Positions 43,052-52,472 are shown, counted from the stretch's first letter. The stretch is 64,000 nt of DNA from an uncultured Eubacteriales bacterium (GCA_949293815.1 CASFEZ010000008.1:1-64000), one strand, 5' to 3'. Notes: generated from the sequence alone by a model not told the origin. Numbers and translations are program-made.

Positions 43052-44302
43052 ACGAGTACGCATGATACGCCGAAGGAATCCTGTTTGCTGCTGTCGGTGG
43101 ATGACGGCAGCTTTGATGCCGAGGGCTCGCTTTTGGAGCTGCGGCGTTTGGCGGAAAGCGCCGGGGCTACCGTTTTTGCGGTGGTTGAGCAGAAACGGGA
43201 AAGCCCGGACGCGGCGACCTATATCGGCCATGGGCGGCTGGAGGAAATTCGGGAGCTTTGCGAGCGGGAAGAGATTGATTTATTGATTGCCGACGGCGAG
43301 TTGACGCCGACCCAGCAGCGCAATATGGAGAATTTCACCGATACCCGCGTCATTGACCGCACTACGCTGATTTTGGATATTTTTGCAAAAAATGCCCGCA
43401 CCAGCGAGGGCAAATTACAGGTGGAGCTGGCGCAGCTGAATTATTTACTGCCCCGCCTGGCTGGTCAGGGGCGTGCCCTGTCCCGTCTGGGCGGCGGTAT
43501 TGGCACCCGTGGACCGGGCGAGACGAAGCTGGAAAGCGATAGGCGGCATATCCGGCGGCGGATTCACGCTTTGGAAGAGCAGCTGAAGCGCACCCAAAAG
43601 CAGCGGGCGCTGCGACGGCACAAACGGAAAAACGACGGCATTCAGACGGCCGCCATTGTCGGCTACACCAACGCCGGAAAATCCACCCTGCTCAATGCGC
43701 TGACAAGCGCCGGGGTATTGGCCGAAGACAAGCTGTTCGCCACCCTTGACCCGACCGCACGGGCCTTAAAGCTGCCGGACGGCAGACAGGTGATGCTGAT
43801 TGACACCGTTGGTTTTATCTCCCGTCTGCCCCATACGCTGGTGGAAGCCTTTCATTCCACCCTGGAGGAGGCTGCTGACGCCGATATTATTTTGAATGTC
43901 TGCGATGCTTCCGACCCGCAGCTGGAAAAACAGATTCGGGTGACCACCGAACTTCTGGAACAGCTGGGCGCAGGTTCGGTGCCGACGGTGACGATCTTTA
44001 ACAAATGTGACGCCTGCGGCAATCTGTTCGTGCTGCCCTTCGGGCGCAATACGGTGCGCATCTCCGCCAGAACCGGCGAGGGCTTGCCCCAGCTTTTACA
44101 GGAAATCGCCAGGGTTTTGCCGGGCAGGGTGCAGGTGATGCGCCTGCGGATTCCCTATGCCGATGCGGGTGAGACTGCCCGCCTGCGCCGTCTGGGCAAG
44201 GTGGAGGATGAATGTTTCGAGCCGGACGGCATTACTCTTACCGCAACATTAGACAGCAAATATGCCCCGCAGTTTCAAAAGTATATGATAACGGAACCGT
44301 AA
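43052..44302 (+). CDS. hflX: GTPase HflX, with apparent ACG start codon
   Basis: About 416 residues from 43052, the normal HflX length. N-terminal HflX domain (YIGHGRLEEIRELC, then coiled coil with GIGTRGPGETKLE), GTPase domain with G1 GYTNAGKST, G3 DTVGF and G4 NKCD, and a short C-terminal domain. HflX splits stalled or hibernating ribosomes. No in-frame ATG/GTG/TTG fits: the promoter starts transcription at ~43018, and GGGGAGGGAG is followed 5 nt later by in-frame ACG (43052). Either a rare ACG start, a mutated ATG, or a sequence error; an out-of-frame ATG lies at 43062. Confidence 0.85.
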   Translation, partial: TSTHDTPKESCLLLSVDDGSFDAEGSLLELRRLAESAGATVFAVVEQKRESPDAATYIGHGRLEEIRELCEREEIDLLIADGELTPTQQRNMENFTDTRVIDRTTLILDIFAKNARTSEGKLQVELAQLNYLLPRLAGQGRALSRLGGGIGTRGPGETKLESDRRHIRRRIHALEEQLKRTQKQRALRRHKRKNDGIQTAAIVGYTNAGKSTLLNALTSAGVLAEDKLFATLDPTARALKLPDGRQVMLIDTVGFISRLPHTLVEAFHSTLEEAADADIILNVCDASDPQLEKQIRVTTELLEQLGAGSVPTVTIFNKCDACGNLFVLPFGRNTVRISARTGEGLPQLLQEIARVLPGRVQVMRLRIPYADAGETARLRRLGKVEDECFEPDGITLTATLDSKYAPQFQKYMITEP

Positions 44303-44329
44303 GGTTTTGAAAACATGGAGGTACTATTG

Positions 44330-45337
44330 ATGAAAGTATTTATGATTGGCGGCACAGGTCTTTTGGGCAGCGCCGCCGCGCAGATGTTCATTGACAACGG
44401 ACACAGCGTCAAATCCGTGGCGCTGCCGCCCCTGCCCGAAGGTGCACCCATTCCGGAAGAGATGGAACTGGTTTTCGGTGACTATAACAAAAAGACCGAC
44501 GACGAGATCCGCGAAATGATGACGGGCTGCGACAGCTTTATTTTCGCCGCCGGTGTGGACGAGCGGGTGGAGTTTCCCGCCCCGGTTTATGAGGCGTATG
44601 AAAAATACAATATCCAGCCCTTAAAGCGGCTGATCCCCCTGGCCAAAGAATGCGGTGTGACCAATATTGTGGTGCTGGGCTCCTATTTCTCCTACTTTGC
44701 CAAAACCCGCCCGGAAATGGAATTGACACAAAAGCACCCGTATATCCGCAGCCGCATCGAGCAGGAGGAGGTCGCCCTGTCCTATGCGGACGATACCTGC
44801 TCGGTATCGGTTTTGGAGCTGCCCTATATCTTCGGCACCCAGCCCGGCAGAAAACCGGTTTGGACGATTTTGATTGAGCAGCTTTCCGGTATGGGTCCTG
44901 TGACCATGTATCCGGTGGGCGGCACGACCATGGTTACCGTAAAGCAGGTGGCGCAGGTCATTTACGGCGCTGCCACAAAAGGCGCCCGGGGCGCCATTCC
45001 CGTGGGGTATTACAACTACACCTGGGATCAGTTCTTGGAGATTGTCCATGACGCGATGGGGCAGCCGAACCGTAAAATCATTCACATTAGCAAATGGATG
45101 TTCCAGCTCTTTGGCGTACATATGCGCAAGGTTTACGCCAAGAAAGGCGTTGAGGGCGGCATTGACCCGGTGGGACTGGCGGACATTATGTGCATGAACA
45201 CCTGGATTGACAAAAAATACTGCCAGGAATTGGGCGTTACCAAAGACGATATTCGCTCTGCCATTTTTGACTCGGTGAAGCTTTCGGTGGATGCGTTCAC
45301 CGGCAAGCAGAAACTGGTGGAAATGAAAGCGGAGTAA
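44330..45337 (+). CDS. NAD-dependent epimerase/dehydratase-like SDR protein
   Basis: 335 residues, extended/atypical SDR: nucleotide site MIGGTGLLGSAAAQ at the N terminus, VLGSYFSYFAKTRP (in place of the usual YxxxK region) mid-chain, and a conserved C-terminal substrate half. GGAGG precedes ATG 44330; the ATG at 44315 itself contains that site. It is 27 bp after hflX and may be co-transcribed. Substrate unknown. Confidence 0.78.
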   Translation: MKVFMIGGTGLLGSAAAQMFIDNGHSVKSVALPPLPEGAPIPEEMELVFGDYNKKTDDEIREMMTGCDSFIFAAGVDERVEFPAPVYEAYEKYNIQPLKRLIPLAKECGVTNIVVLGSYFSYFAKTRPEMELTQKHPYIRSRIEQEEVALSYADDTCSVSVLELPYIFGTQPGRKPVWTILIEQLSGMGPVTMYPVGGTTMVTVKQVAQVIYGAATKGARGAIPVGYYNYTWDQFLEIVHDAMGQPNRKIIHISKWMFQLFGVHMRKVYAKKGVEGGIDPVGLADIMCMNTWIDKKYCQELGVTKDDIRSAIFDSVKLSVDAFTGKQKLVEMKAE

Positions 45338-45373
45338 CAGCCGGTGGGGCTGCCTCTTTTTCAAGCATAAAAA

Positions 45374-45410
45374 CAAGGACGGTCATACTGGGTATGGCTG
45401 TCCTGTTTTT
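45374..45410 (+). terminator. Terminator after the SDR gene
   Basis: AGGACGGTCATA pairs with TATGGCTGTCCT (G-U tolerated), followed by GTTTTTA. Confidence 0.85.
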
Positions 45411-45435
45411 ATTGCAAGAAAACAATTTCATGTTG

Positions 45436-45530
45436 TAGGGGCGGGTCTTGTGCCCGCCCGAGGGCGTCGATGGAAATCCTTGTTTTATATATGCCCGGGG
45501 CGTTGATGAAACCTTTTTTTGTTTGATTGG
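45436..45530. repeat. Intergenic GC-rich repeat element
   Basis: Contains the hairpin GGGGCGGGTC-TTGT-GCCCGCCC and two similar segments, GAGGGCGTCGATGGAAATCC and GGGGCGTTGATGAAACC. The style matches dispersed intergenic repeats common in clostridial genomes; whether it recurs elsewhere cannot be tested here. Confidence 0.55.
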
Positions 45531-45654
45531 ATGGATAGCCAAAATCAATTATAATCACCGCACCAAGTGGCGCAGCGTCCAAAGTTAGTCTTGACATCAT
45601 TCCCGGCGCGCTTTAATATGATAAGAAGGACTTTATCACAAAGGAACGGGTATT

Positions 45655-46821
45655 ATGATTCGACTGCTTGCGCATTTTTTTATCAAACCGAACACGCCAA
45701 AGGCAAAGCAGCGTGGGCTTTACGGTGTTTTATGCTCGGTAACCGGTATTATCTTAAATATTATTCTGTTTGCCGCAAAGCTGGCCGCAGGTCTGTTGAG
45801 CGGCTCCATTGCCATTACCGCCGACGCCCTGAACAACCTGTCGGACGCCGGTTCTTCCGTCATAACGCTGGTCGGCTTTAAGCTCGGCGAGCAAAAGCCC
45901 GACCATGAGCATCCCTTTGGGCACGGGCGGGTGGAGTATCTCTCCGGCTTTGTGGTGTCGCTTTTGATTCTACTGATGGGCTTTGAACTGCTGAAATCCT
46001 CGGTGGAAAAAATCATCACCCCCGAGGAGGTGTCCGGAGACTGGCTCACCATTCTGATTTTGGCGCTCTCCATTGCCGTAAAATTATATATGTTTTTCTA
46101 CAACCGCCGTATCGGCAAAAAAATTGACAGCGCCGCCATGCTTGCCGCCGCAACGGATAGCGTAAGCGACTGCATCGCCACAGCGGCGGTGCTGGTCTGC
46201 ACCCTGATTGGCAGCGGAACCGGCTTGCACTTGGACGGCTGGTGCGGTGCGGCGGTGGCAATCTTTATTCTGATAGCGGGAATTAAAACCGCCAAAGAAA
46301 CCATCAGTCCGCTTTTAGGGGAAGCGCCAACAAAGGAATTTGTAAAAAATATTGAAAAAATCGTTATGTCCTATCCATCGGTGGTAGGGATTCATGATTT
46401 GATTGTGCATGATTACGGTCCGGGCAGGCGTATGATTTCGCTGCACGCGGAAGTACCTGCCAGCGGCGATATCTTAAACATTCACGATGAAATTGACAAC
46501 GCAGAACGGCAGCTGGCAGCCGAACTGGGCTGCCACGCGGTGATACATATGGATCCCATCGAAACCGATAACCCGGAGTGCATGCGGCTGCAAGAACAGG
46601 TCAAAGCCCTGGTCAAAAGCATCGACGAGCAGCTTTCCATTCATGATTTCCGCATGGTCACCGGTCCTACGCATACCAATCTGATTTTTGATCTGGTCCT
46701 ACCACATCATTATAAGACCGACGAAAAAACGCTGCAAAGCGAAGTAAACGCCGCCGTCAAACAAACAATGGGCGAGCAATATTATTCCGTCATTCAAACA
46801 GAGCAATCCTATATAGAATAA
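45655..46821 (+). CDS. Cation diffusion facilitator (CDF) efflux transporter
   Basis: 388 residues: six helices (about 20-215) and a cytoplasmic C-terminal domain (about 220-305) plus an extra ~80-residue tail. Metal site residues lie in ITADALNNLSDAGSS and in helix V SAAMLAAATDSVSDC; signature HPFGHGRVEYLS. It exports Zn/Mn/Fe-like divalent cations by proton exchange. The D..D sites without His in helix II favour Mn/Fe-type over Zn; this is an inference. Confidence 0.9.
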   Translation: MIRLLAHFFIKPNTPKAKQRGLYGVLCSVTGIILNIILFAAKLAAGLLSGSIAITADALNNLSDAGSSVITLVGFKLGEQKPDHEHPFGHGRVEYLSGFVVSLLILLMGFELLKSSVEKIITPEEVSGDWLTILILALSIAVKLYMFFYNRRIGKKIDSAAMLAAATDSVSDCIATAAVLVCTLIGSGTGLHLDGWCGAAVAIFILIAGIKTAKETISPLLGEAPTKEFVKNIEKIVMSYPSVVGIHDLIVHDYGPGRRMISLHAEVPASGDILNIHDEIDNAERQLAAELGCHAVIHMDPIETDNPECMRLQEQVKALVKSIDEQLSIHDFRMVTGPTHTNLIFDLVLPHHYKTDEKTLQSEVNAAVKQTMGEQYYSVIQTEQSYIE

Positions 46822-46843
46822 CGACCGCGACTGGAGGTATTTT

Positions 46844-47443
46844 ATGAAAGCCATTGTGCTGGACATGTACGGCGTTGTCATTCGGCAGACTGGTGACGAC
46901 TTTGTGCCCCATGTAAAGAAAACCTTTCCCGAAAAAAGTGTGGAAGAAATCTATACCCCCTGGCTGCGGGCGGATATCGGTGAAATTCCCTCTCTGAAAA
47001 TCTGGGAGCTGATAGGTTTCACCGGCGATTTGGCACGAGTAGAAAAAGAATATCTGGACACACTGGAGCTGGCGGACGGCGTATTGGATTTTCTTGAGAA
47101 AGCAAAGAAAACCTATAAGCTGGCGCTGCTGTCCAACGATTCCAGCGAGTGGAGCCGGTACTTGCGGGACAAATTCGGGCTGGAAAAATATTTTGAAACC
47201 GTCTGCGTCAGCGGCGATTTGAAGATGGCCAAGCCCGACCCGCGCATGTTCCTGTTGGCAGCCGAACGGCTGGGCGTGCAGCCGGCGGACTGCGTGTATG
47301 TGGATGACCGCCGAAGCAACCTGAACGCGGCGGAAAGCTTGGGTATGCGCCCAATCTTGATGAACAGCCGCCATGTTGCTTACGAAGGGGAAACCGTTTC
47401 CGATTTTCCGGCTCTGACAGCGGCGCTTCACCTGTCAGATTGA
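46844..47443 (+). CDS. HAD-superfamily phosphatase
   Basis: 199 residues. Motif I VLDMYGVVI (nucleophile Asp; the second acidic residue is Tyr), motif II LLSNDSSEW, motif III Lys in DLKMAKPDP and motif IV VYVDDRRSNL. The pattern fits YihX/YfnB-type HAD hydrolases acting on small phosphates. GGAGG precedes the ATG and it is 22 bp after the CDF gene, so probably one operon. Confidence 0.87.
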   Translation: MKAIVLDMYGVVIRQTGDDFVPHVKKTFPEKSVEEIYTPWLRADIGEIPSLKIWELIGFTGDLARVEKEYLDTLELADGVLDFLEKAKKTYKLALLSNDSSEWSRYLRDKFGLEKYFETVCVSGDLKMAKPDPRMFLLAAERLGVQPADCVYVDDRRSNLNAAESLGMRPILMNSRHVAYEGETVSDFPALTAALHLSD

Positions 47444-47616
47444 GCGAATACCGCCAGACACAGCAAACCAAAACTGGCTCATGGAAAAACCATCCCGAAA
47501 CGCGCGCCTGCGCAGTTTATATACTGTTGTGTCGGCTTCCAAAGTATTTTCGTTTGCATAACCGGTGATATAACGGACAAACATGCGCATTTTTCTGTAA
47601 GATAATATAATAACAA

Positions 47617-47655
47617 ATAAAAGACTGCATGGCGAGTGCAGCCTTTTATTTTTTC
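47617..47655. terminator. Bidirectional terminator between HAD and hydE
   Basis: AAAAGaCTGCA pairs with TGCAGcCTTTT around a 7-nt loop, followed by ATTTTTTC on the plus strand. The preceding 170 bp hold nothing recognisable. Confidence 0.75.
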
Positions 47656-47671
47656 ATAAATATTTTCTAAA

Positions 47672-48730
47672 TCAGGTGTTATTGTTTCTGCGTTTCACAT
47701 GACCGACATCGGTTACAACGCGGTAACCGGCGGTCTGAACGGCTTGCTTCAGCCGGTCAAGCTGTTCGGCAGATTCTGCACCAGTGTGCAGCTTATTTTG
47801 GTAAAGCATGTACTTTTCCCGTGCGTCCGGCGGAGAGAGGTTGGGCATCACCACATTGGCGCCTGCCTGCAAGCCCCGTTCCCGCCCGTTTTCGGCAAGC
47901 GTGCCCAGAGCGGTGGTGGCGGGCAGCAGCACATAGGGAAAGAGCAGGCGTAAAATGGCCAAAAGCCGCAGCGTCAGCGTAACGCTCCCGTCCGGGCAAT
48001 GGGCAAAAGGGGTGTCCTTATGGTGAATAAACGGACCAATACCAATCATATCCGGCTGCAATTGCTGCAAAAAACGCAAATCAGCCAATAGATGCTCGGT
48101 GGTTTGATAAGGCGAGCCGACCATCATGCCCGCGCCCACCTGAAAACCAATCTCTTTTAAGTCATACAGGCACCGGCGGCGGTTCTCGCATTGCATCTCG
48201 GGCGGGTGCAGCTGCCCGTAGTGGGCGGCGGTAGCGGTTTCGTGCCGCAATAGATACCGATCCGCCCCGGCGTGATACAGCGCCCGGTAGCTTTCCCGGC
48301 TGCGCTCCCCTGCCGAAAGCGTGACCGCGCAGTCCGGGTGCTGATTTTTGATGCTCTCCACCCAGTCGCAGAGCACGGCGTCGGTAAAATACGGGTCTTC
48401 CCCGCCCTGCAAAACAAAGGTACGAAAGCCCAAATCATAGCCCTGGCGGCAGCAGGCCAAAACCTGTTCTTTGGTCAGGCGGTAACGCACTGCCAGCCGG
48501 TTCGAGCGGCGAATGCCGCAATAATAGCAGTCGTTTTTACAGATATTGGTAAACTCTATCAGCCCGCGAATATACACCGCGTCGCCGTAGACGGCGCGGC
48601 GCACCTGATCCGCGCGGACAAACAGCTCCGCGTCCGCTTCGCCGGTTTGGGTCAGAAGCGAACGGAAGTCTGCATCGTCCAAATTTTTCTCTTTTTGCAG
48701 CGTATCAGTCAGGTTTTTCCAATTTTGCAA
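47672..48730 (-). CDS. hydE: Radical SAM protein HydE ([FeFe]-hydrogenase maturase)
   Basis: 352 residues. Radical SAM motif CKNDCYYC (CX3CX2C, about 64-71) in LIEFTNICKND... typical of HydE/BioB-like barrels; FVLQGGEDPYF and GMMVGSPYQTTEH also fit HydE. HydE helps build the diiron subcluster of [FeFe]-hydrogenase. HydF, HydG and the hydrogenase are not in the window. A PylB-type relative is the main alternative. It starts 27 bp after the sulfatase gene. Confidence 0.85.
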   Translation of the reverse strand: MQNWKNLTDTLQKEKNLDDADFRSLLTQTGEADAELFVRADQVRRAVYGDAVYIRGLIEFTNICKNDCYYCGIRRSNRLAVRYRLTKEQVLACCRQGYDLGFRTFVLQGGEDPYFTDAVLCDWVESIKNQHPDCAVTLSAGERSRESYRALYHAGADRYLLRHETATAAHYGQLHPPEMQCENRRRCLYDLKEIGFQVGAGMMVGSPYQTTEHLLADLRFLQQLQPDMIGIGPFIHHKDTPFAHCPDGSVTLTLRLLAILRLLFPYVLLPATTALGTLAENGRERGLQAGANVVMPNLSPPDAREKYMLYQNKLHTGAESAEQLDRLKQAVQTAGYRVVTDVGHVKRRNNNT

Positions 48731-48757
48731 TGATGTTCCTTCTCTATCTTTCTTTGT

Positions 48758-50206
48758 TTATTTCCACGGAATCAGCGCGCCGTAAGGTCTGCCGGGAATC
48801 AGGTTTTTGCCGTCGGTAAAGCCCTCGGGGCGTCCGGTCAGCTGCTCTGTCAGCAGGCGGCGCAAATAGGCGATGCGCTCGGCATACGCCGGATCGGCGA
48901 TACGGTCAAATTTTTCTTCATAATCCTCATTCCGGAAGTACTGCTCTTTGCCCGTATCGGCAAACCAGATGTATTTATCCTCTTTGGTCACGATAAAATG
49001 ATTGGGGAACCCGCCGTTATGTTCACCATGGATGAATTCGCGTTTCTCGCTGCCGGGCGAACGGATTTCTCCCCACAGGCTCACGCCGTCCACGGAATCG
49101 GGAATCGGCGCACCGGCAGATTGCAGCAAAGTGGGCATCAGATCCCGCAATTCCGCCACAAAATCACGGGTCGTGCCCCGCACCTCTGGATCCACCGCCC
49201 CGCCGGAAACGATAAGCGGCACGCGCATACTGCCGTTATAGGGCAGCGATTTGCGGGCAAAGTGGTGGTCAGAAAGCATTTCCCCGTGGTCGGACACAAA
49301 GACAATCAAGGTGTTGTCATACAGTTTTTGCTCCTCCAGGGTTTGATAAATGCGCCCAATCTGATGGTCGAGCTGGGTAATACAGGCGTAGTAGCCAATC
49401 TGCGATTGGCGCTGAAGCTCCGGGTCGGAAAAACCGGTTACCGAACCGGCGATTCTGCCGCCATGCAAAAGGCGAGATGCGTCGTCCCAATCCGCCGTAT
49501 AGGGCGGACGCAGGGCGCGATTTCGATATAAATCAAAGTAGCACGATGGCGCGTCAAAGGGCGGGTGGGGTCGCACAAAGGAGCTCATCAGGAAAAACGG
49601 ACGGGTGCGGTCGCGTTTTCGGAAAAAATCGATGCTCCGCGCCGCCACCCAGTTGGTCGGGTGGTATTTTTCCTCATAACACCAGGGACGGGACACCAGC
49701 GAATTGCACTCCATGCCCGTATCGATAATATCGGCATCTGCGCCAAGCTCCGTTTTGAGCCAATGCATATAATCATCCGCTAAAAACTGGCTTTCATACG
49801 CCGGAAGGGACAGGTCGCGGTAGTAGTGCAGATACCCGTCGTGCAGCTCCACCTCTTCAAACCCCTGATTGCTGCGCAGGGGGTGCACATGCATTTTACC
49901 CACACAGCGGGTCTGGTACCCGGCGCGCGTCAGCTCGCCCGCCAAGGTGTGCGGATAGTTCCAGTCCACGCCGTCCTGATAGCCGACCCTGCCGTTTTTT
50001 TCCTGGCTCATGCCCGTCAGTGCCGCCGCCCGGGCGGGGATGCAGGTTGGGCAGGCGGATACGGCGTTTTCAAAACGCACACCGTTTGCCGCCAGCGTAT
50101 CCAGATACGGGGTCTGCACATCCGGATGCCCGGCGATCCCCAGACAATCCCCCCGAAACTGATCCGCCATAATAAGCCAGATATTCGGTCGATTCGATGA
50201 TTCCAT
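48758..50206 (-). CDS. Sulfatase, Cys-type
   Basis: 482 residues, alkaline-phosphatase fold. N-terminal metal Asp in IWLIMADQFRGD, formylglycine motif CIPAR inside ACPTCIPARAAALTG (about 50-65), later metal site VFVSDHGEMLSDH. No signal peptide. The Cys must be oxidised by an anaerobic sulfatase-maturing enzyme, not present in this window. ATG 50206 follows GGGAGATG. Likely acts on sulfated host or dietary glycans, consistent with the nearby glycosidases. Confidence 0.9.
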   Translation of the reverse strand: MESSNRPNIWLIMADQFRGDCLGIAGHPDVQTPYLDTLAANGVRFENAVSACPTCIPARAAALTGMSQEKNGRVGYQDGVDWNYPHTLAGELTRAGYQTRCVGKMHVHPLRSNQGFEEVELHDGYLHYYRDLSLPAYESQFLADDYMHWLKTELGADADIIDTGMECNSLVSRPWCYEEKYHPTNWVAARSIDFFRKRDRTRPFFLMSSFVRPHPPFDAPSCYFDLYRNRALRPPYTADWDDASRLLHGGRIAGSVTGFSDPELQRQSQIGYYACITQLDHQIGRIYQTLEEQKLYDNTLIVFVSDHGEMLSDHHFARKSLPYNGSMRVPLIVSGGAVDPEVRGTTRDFVAELRDLMPTLLQSAGAPIPDSVDGVSLWGEIRSPGSEKREFIHGEHNGGFPNHFIVTKEDKYIWFADTGKEQYFRNEDYEEKFDRIADPAYAERIAYLRRLLTEQLTGRPEGFTDGKNLIPGRPYGALIPWK

Positions 50207-50320
50207 ACAATCATCTCCCACAATTTTGATAGCAACAGTATAGCATAGCAGGGCGGGAGAATAAAGCATTATTGGCATTTTTCAAAAATCTGCGGCGTTA
50301 AAATAAAATACAGGCGACGA

Positions 50321-50334
50321 GTTTTATATAAAAC
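50321..50334. other. AT palindrome in the 400-bp intergenic region
   Basis: GTTTTATATAAAAC, a perfect 14-bp palindrome, lies in the gap between the sulfatase start and the next promoter. The rest of 50207-50604 is AT-rich promoter and leader sequence with no gene seen. Confidence 0.35.
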
Positions 50335-50406
50335 CGACAGGATTTGTTTTATATATGCGTTTTTTGTGAACAAATCATAAAATATGAATTTTTCCAAAGG
50401 AACGGA

Positions 50407-50435
50407 TTGCCAATCATATAATTTTCCTATATAAT
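50407..50435 (+). promoter_or_regulatory. Promoter of the accessory cluster
   Basis: TTGCCA (50407-50412), 17 bp, TATAAT (50430-50435). It gives a ~160-nt leader before the membrane protein gene; the leader repeats a (C/G)AAAACAGC element but no known riboswitch is recognised. Confidence 0.75.
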
Positions 50436-50604
50436 ACAAATGAAATAAAAAAATTCTATTGATATTTCACAAAACAGCGCATGAGCTGCGGCGGCTGTTG
50501 CAAAAGGGAATGGCTGTGTAAGGGGCAGGGAGAGCGCCCGAACGGTCATGATTTTGCAAAACAGCAAACGGTTCTATACAGCGCGTGGAAAGGGAGGAAA
50601 TCAG

Positions 50605-51375
50605 ATGAGAAAACATATCAAAAACCCCATTTTGCGTATTTTGCTGACAATTCTTATTTTCATCGGGCTTTACCTGCTTTATGCGGCTCTGGTAACGCTG
50701 TATCAGATGGTGCCGGTTGGCGTCTTTTGGGTGCTTTGGGCATTGCAGCTTGCGGGCAGCGGAGCGGGGATAGCGGTTCATTACAAACGCAAACGCGCAA
50801 ACACCGGATGGCTCGCACTGGCGCTCGGCTTGTTTCTTCTGCTGCCCCTGCCCTATCGTTTTCAGTGGCAGCTCGGCATGGATTTGGTGCGCTATCTGTC
50901 CATCAGCCTGCAAACGATGCTTTGCCTGGGGTATCTGTATTGGGAGGAAGGCATTTCCTGGCTTGGGAACAGCAGGGAACGCTGGCTTTTGCTCTTTACG
51001 GTGGGCGGCGCGGCGCTCTGGCTGTATCTGCTCGCGCATCTGAACGGGCTGCTCGTCGATACGCCGTTTGTGATGCCGCCGCTTGAGAATATGGGCAGTC
51101 AGGCTCTTGCCGCAACGAATAGCGGCGGCGTGATTGCCTTTTTCGCCGGGCTGCCGGTGGTACTATTGCTGTTCGGCATTTTGCTCAAAGAGCTGCTGAA
51201 GCGCAAACGCCCCATGCTGCTGACCGCCGCCGGAATCGGCTTTTTGGGCGTAATGCTGACCGCCGCCGCCCTGCACCTGCACGCATCTGTTCTACTGCTC
51301 TACCCCGGCCTGCTGCTCGCCGCCCTTGCGGTCGGGCTCGGATGGATTCAAACAATGGACGAGGATTTCGGGTAA
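50605..51375 (+). CDS. Polytopic membrane protein of unknown function
   Basis: 256 residues with about seven hydrophobic helices (for example residues 10-30, 37-58, 68-84, 95-110, 124-142, 172-193, 203-250). Starts MRKHIKNPILRIL after GGGAGGAAATC. No family recognised. It heads a run of unusual genes (two propeller-like paralogs, lipoproteins), all on the same strand with strong ribosome sites. Confidence 0.7.
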   Translation: MRKHIKNPILRILLTILIFIGLYLLYAALVTLYQMVPVGVFWVLWALQLAGSGAGIAVHYKRKRANTGWLALALGLFLLLPLPYRFQWQLGMDLVRYLSISLQTMLCLGYLYWEEGISWLGNSRERWLLLFTVGGAALWLYLLAHLNGLLVDTPFVMPPLENMGSQALAATNSGGVIAFFAGLPVVLLLFGILLKELLKRKRPMLLTAAGIGFLGVMLTAAALHLHASVLLLYPGLLLAALAVGLGWIQTMDEDFG

Positions 51376-51454
51376 ACGGCGCCAACCATCACCGGAACCA
51401 ATGGTTTTTTGTCCCCAGGAAGAGGTAAGCCCAACGGAATGGAGGTAAGCAATC

Positions 51455-52411
51455 ATGAAAATAACAGAATGTTTTGGCGAATATTACGTAAACAGCGTCA
51501 ATATGTCCGCAGATGAAACGATGATGGCCGTTGTTTTTAGTACCCGCACGGAGCTTTATGATATGCGAACAAAACAGCTGATGGATACGGTGCGCTTTCG
51601 CGCCCATTCCGTTGCCATCCGCGATGATAAGCAATGGATGGCACTACAGGGACCGTACACCACAAAGTTGTATCAAATTCCAGAACGCAAAATCGTAAAA
51701 ATGCTGCGTACCGGCTCCAATGACACAACAGGTATCTTTTATAAAAACAGCTATATTTATTCCGTTTTTTTCCTTGAATCTGATGATGAAAAAACTACAC
51801 GCTGGCTCATGGGCGAGCTGCCTGATTATATGCCGACGCGATTGACCCGTATTATTCAATTGGATTTAACCACATACAAAAGGAAAGAGTTATATCGCAC
51901 CGATGCCGTACTTCAACAAATGTTTATCAATGGCAATGAGCTGTATCTATCCTTTCACGGTGTAGATGCTCAGGGATTTTCGGTCAATCGGCTGTGTCAG
52001 TTATTTTTGGATGAACCAAAAAAACCTGCCATCATTCACACACCGCCGTCCCTGCTGATGGCAAACATGGTCTGGTCGAGCGCGACCGGACTGGCATATT
52101 CCATCTGTGAGAATCCGGAGAACAAAACAGAAGGCATTCTGTTTTCTTATGATTTACAAAATAAAACCCGTCAGGAAATATGCAGCGTCGGTTCCTGTCG
52201 ATGGTTAAAATTTCTGAGCGGCAAGGGACGCTATCTCTATATCGCTCAACTCAACACCATGCGCATCATCGATCTATTAGATCATTACCGTAGTGAGACG
52301 CTTCCCTTTGCTTTTCTCTTTGCCATTCACCCCTGCGAACATGAATCCTATGTATCGGTTCACGCGGAAAACGGCATTTTGTTTCATATTGAAGATGACT
52401 CCACCCGATGA
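51455..52411 (+). CDS. Propeller-like protein, paralog 1
   Basis: 318 residues, no signal peptide. Repeating short strands such as VNMSADETMMAVVFSTRTELYD, IRDDKQWMALQGPYTTKLYQ and LFAIHPCEHESYVSVHAENG resemble WD40/YVTN-type blades. It is clearly related along its length to the product at 53648-54634 (for example TELYDMRTKQLMD versus VELYDLSTKVLLD; GIFYKNSYIY versus GIFYQNSYLY). A cytoplasmic scaffold or sensor role is possible; nothing specific can be claimed. Confidence 0.65.
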   Translation: MKITECFGEYYVNSVNMSADETMMAVVFSTRTELYDMRTKQLMDTVRFRAHSVAIRDDKQWMALQGPYTTKLYQIPERKIVKMLRTGSNDTTGIFYKNSYIYSVFFLESDDEKTTRWLMGELPDYMPTRLTRIIQLDLTTYKRKELYRTDAVLQQMFINGNELYLSFHGVDAQGFSVNRLCQLFLDEPKKPAIIHTPPSLLMANMVWSSATGLAYSICENPENKTEGILFSYDLQNKTRQEICSVGSCRWLKFLSGKGRYLYIAQLNTMRIIDLLDHYRSETLPFAFLFAIHPCEHESYVSVHAENGILFHIEDDSTR

Positions 52412-52472
52412 TGAATGTGCCGGAACTGAAAGTATTATTTTGCTTTCAGCAAAGAATCAGGAGGATTTCATA

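Noticed and set aside
43035..43286. Small Arg/Cys-rich ORF at the start of hflX
   Set aside because: It is the +1 frame of hflX; the conserved HflX sequence is in the other frame.
48758..50206. Sulfatase as arylsulfatase of known substrate
   Set aside because: The fold and CxPxR motif are clear, but nothing in the sequence fixes the substrate.
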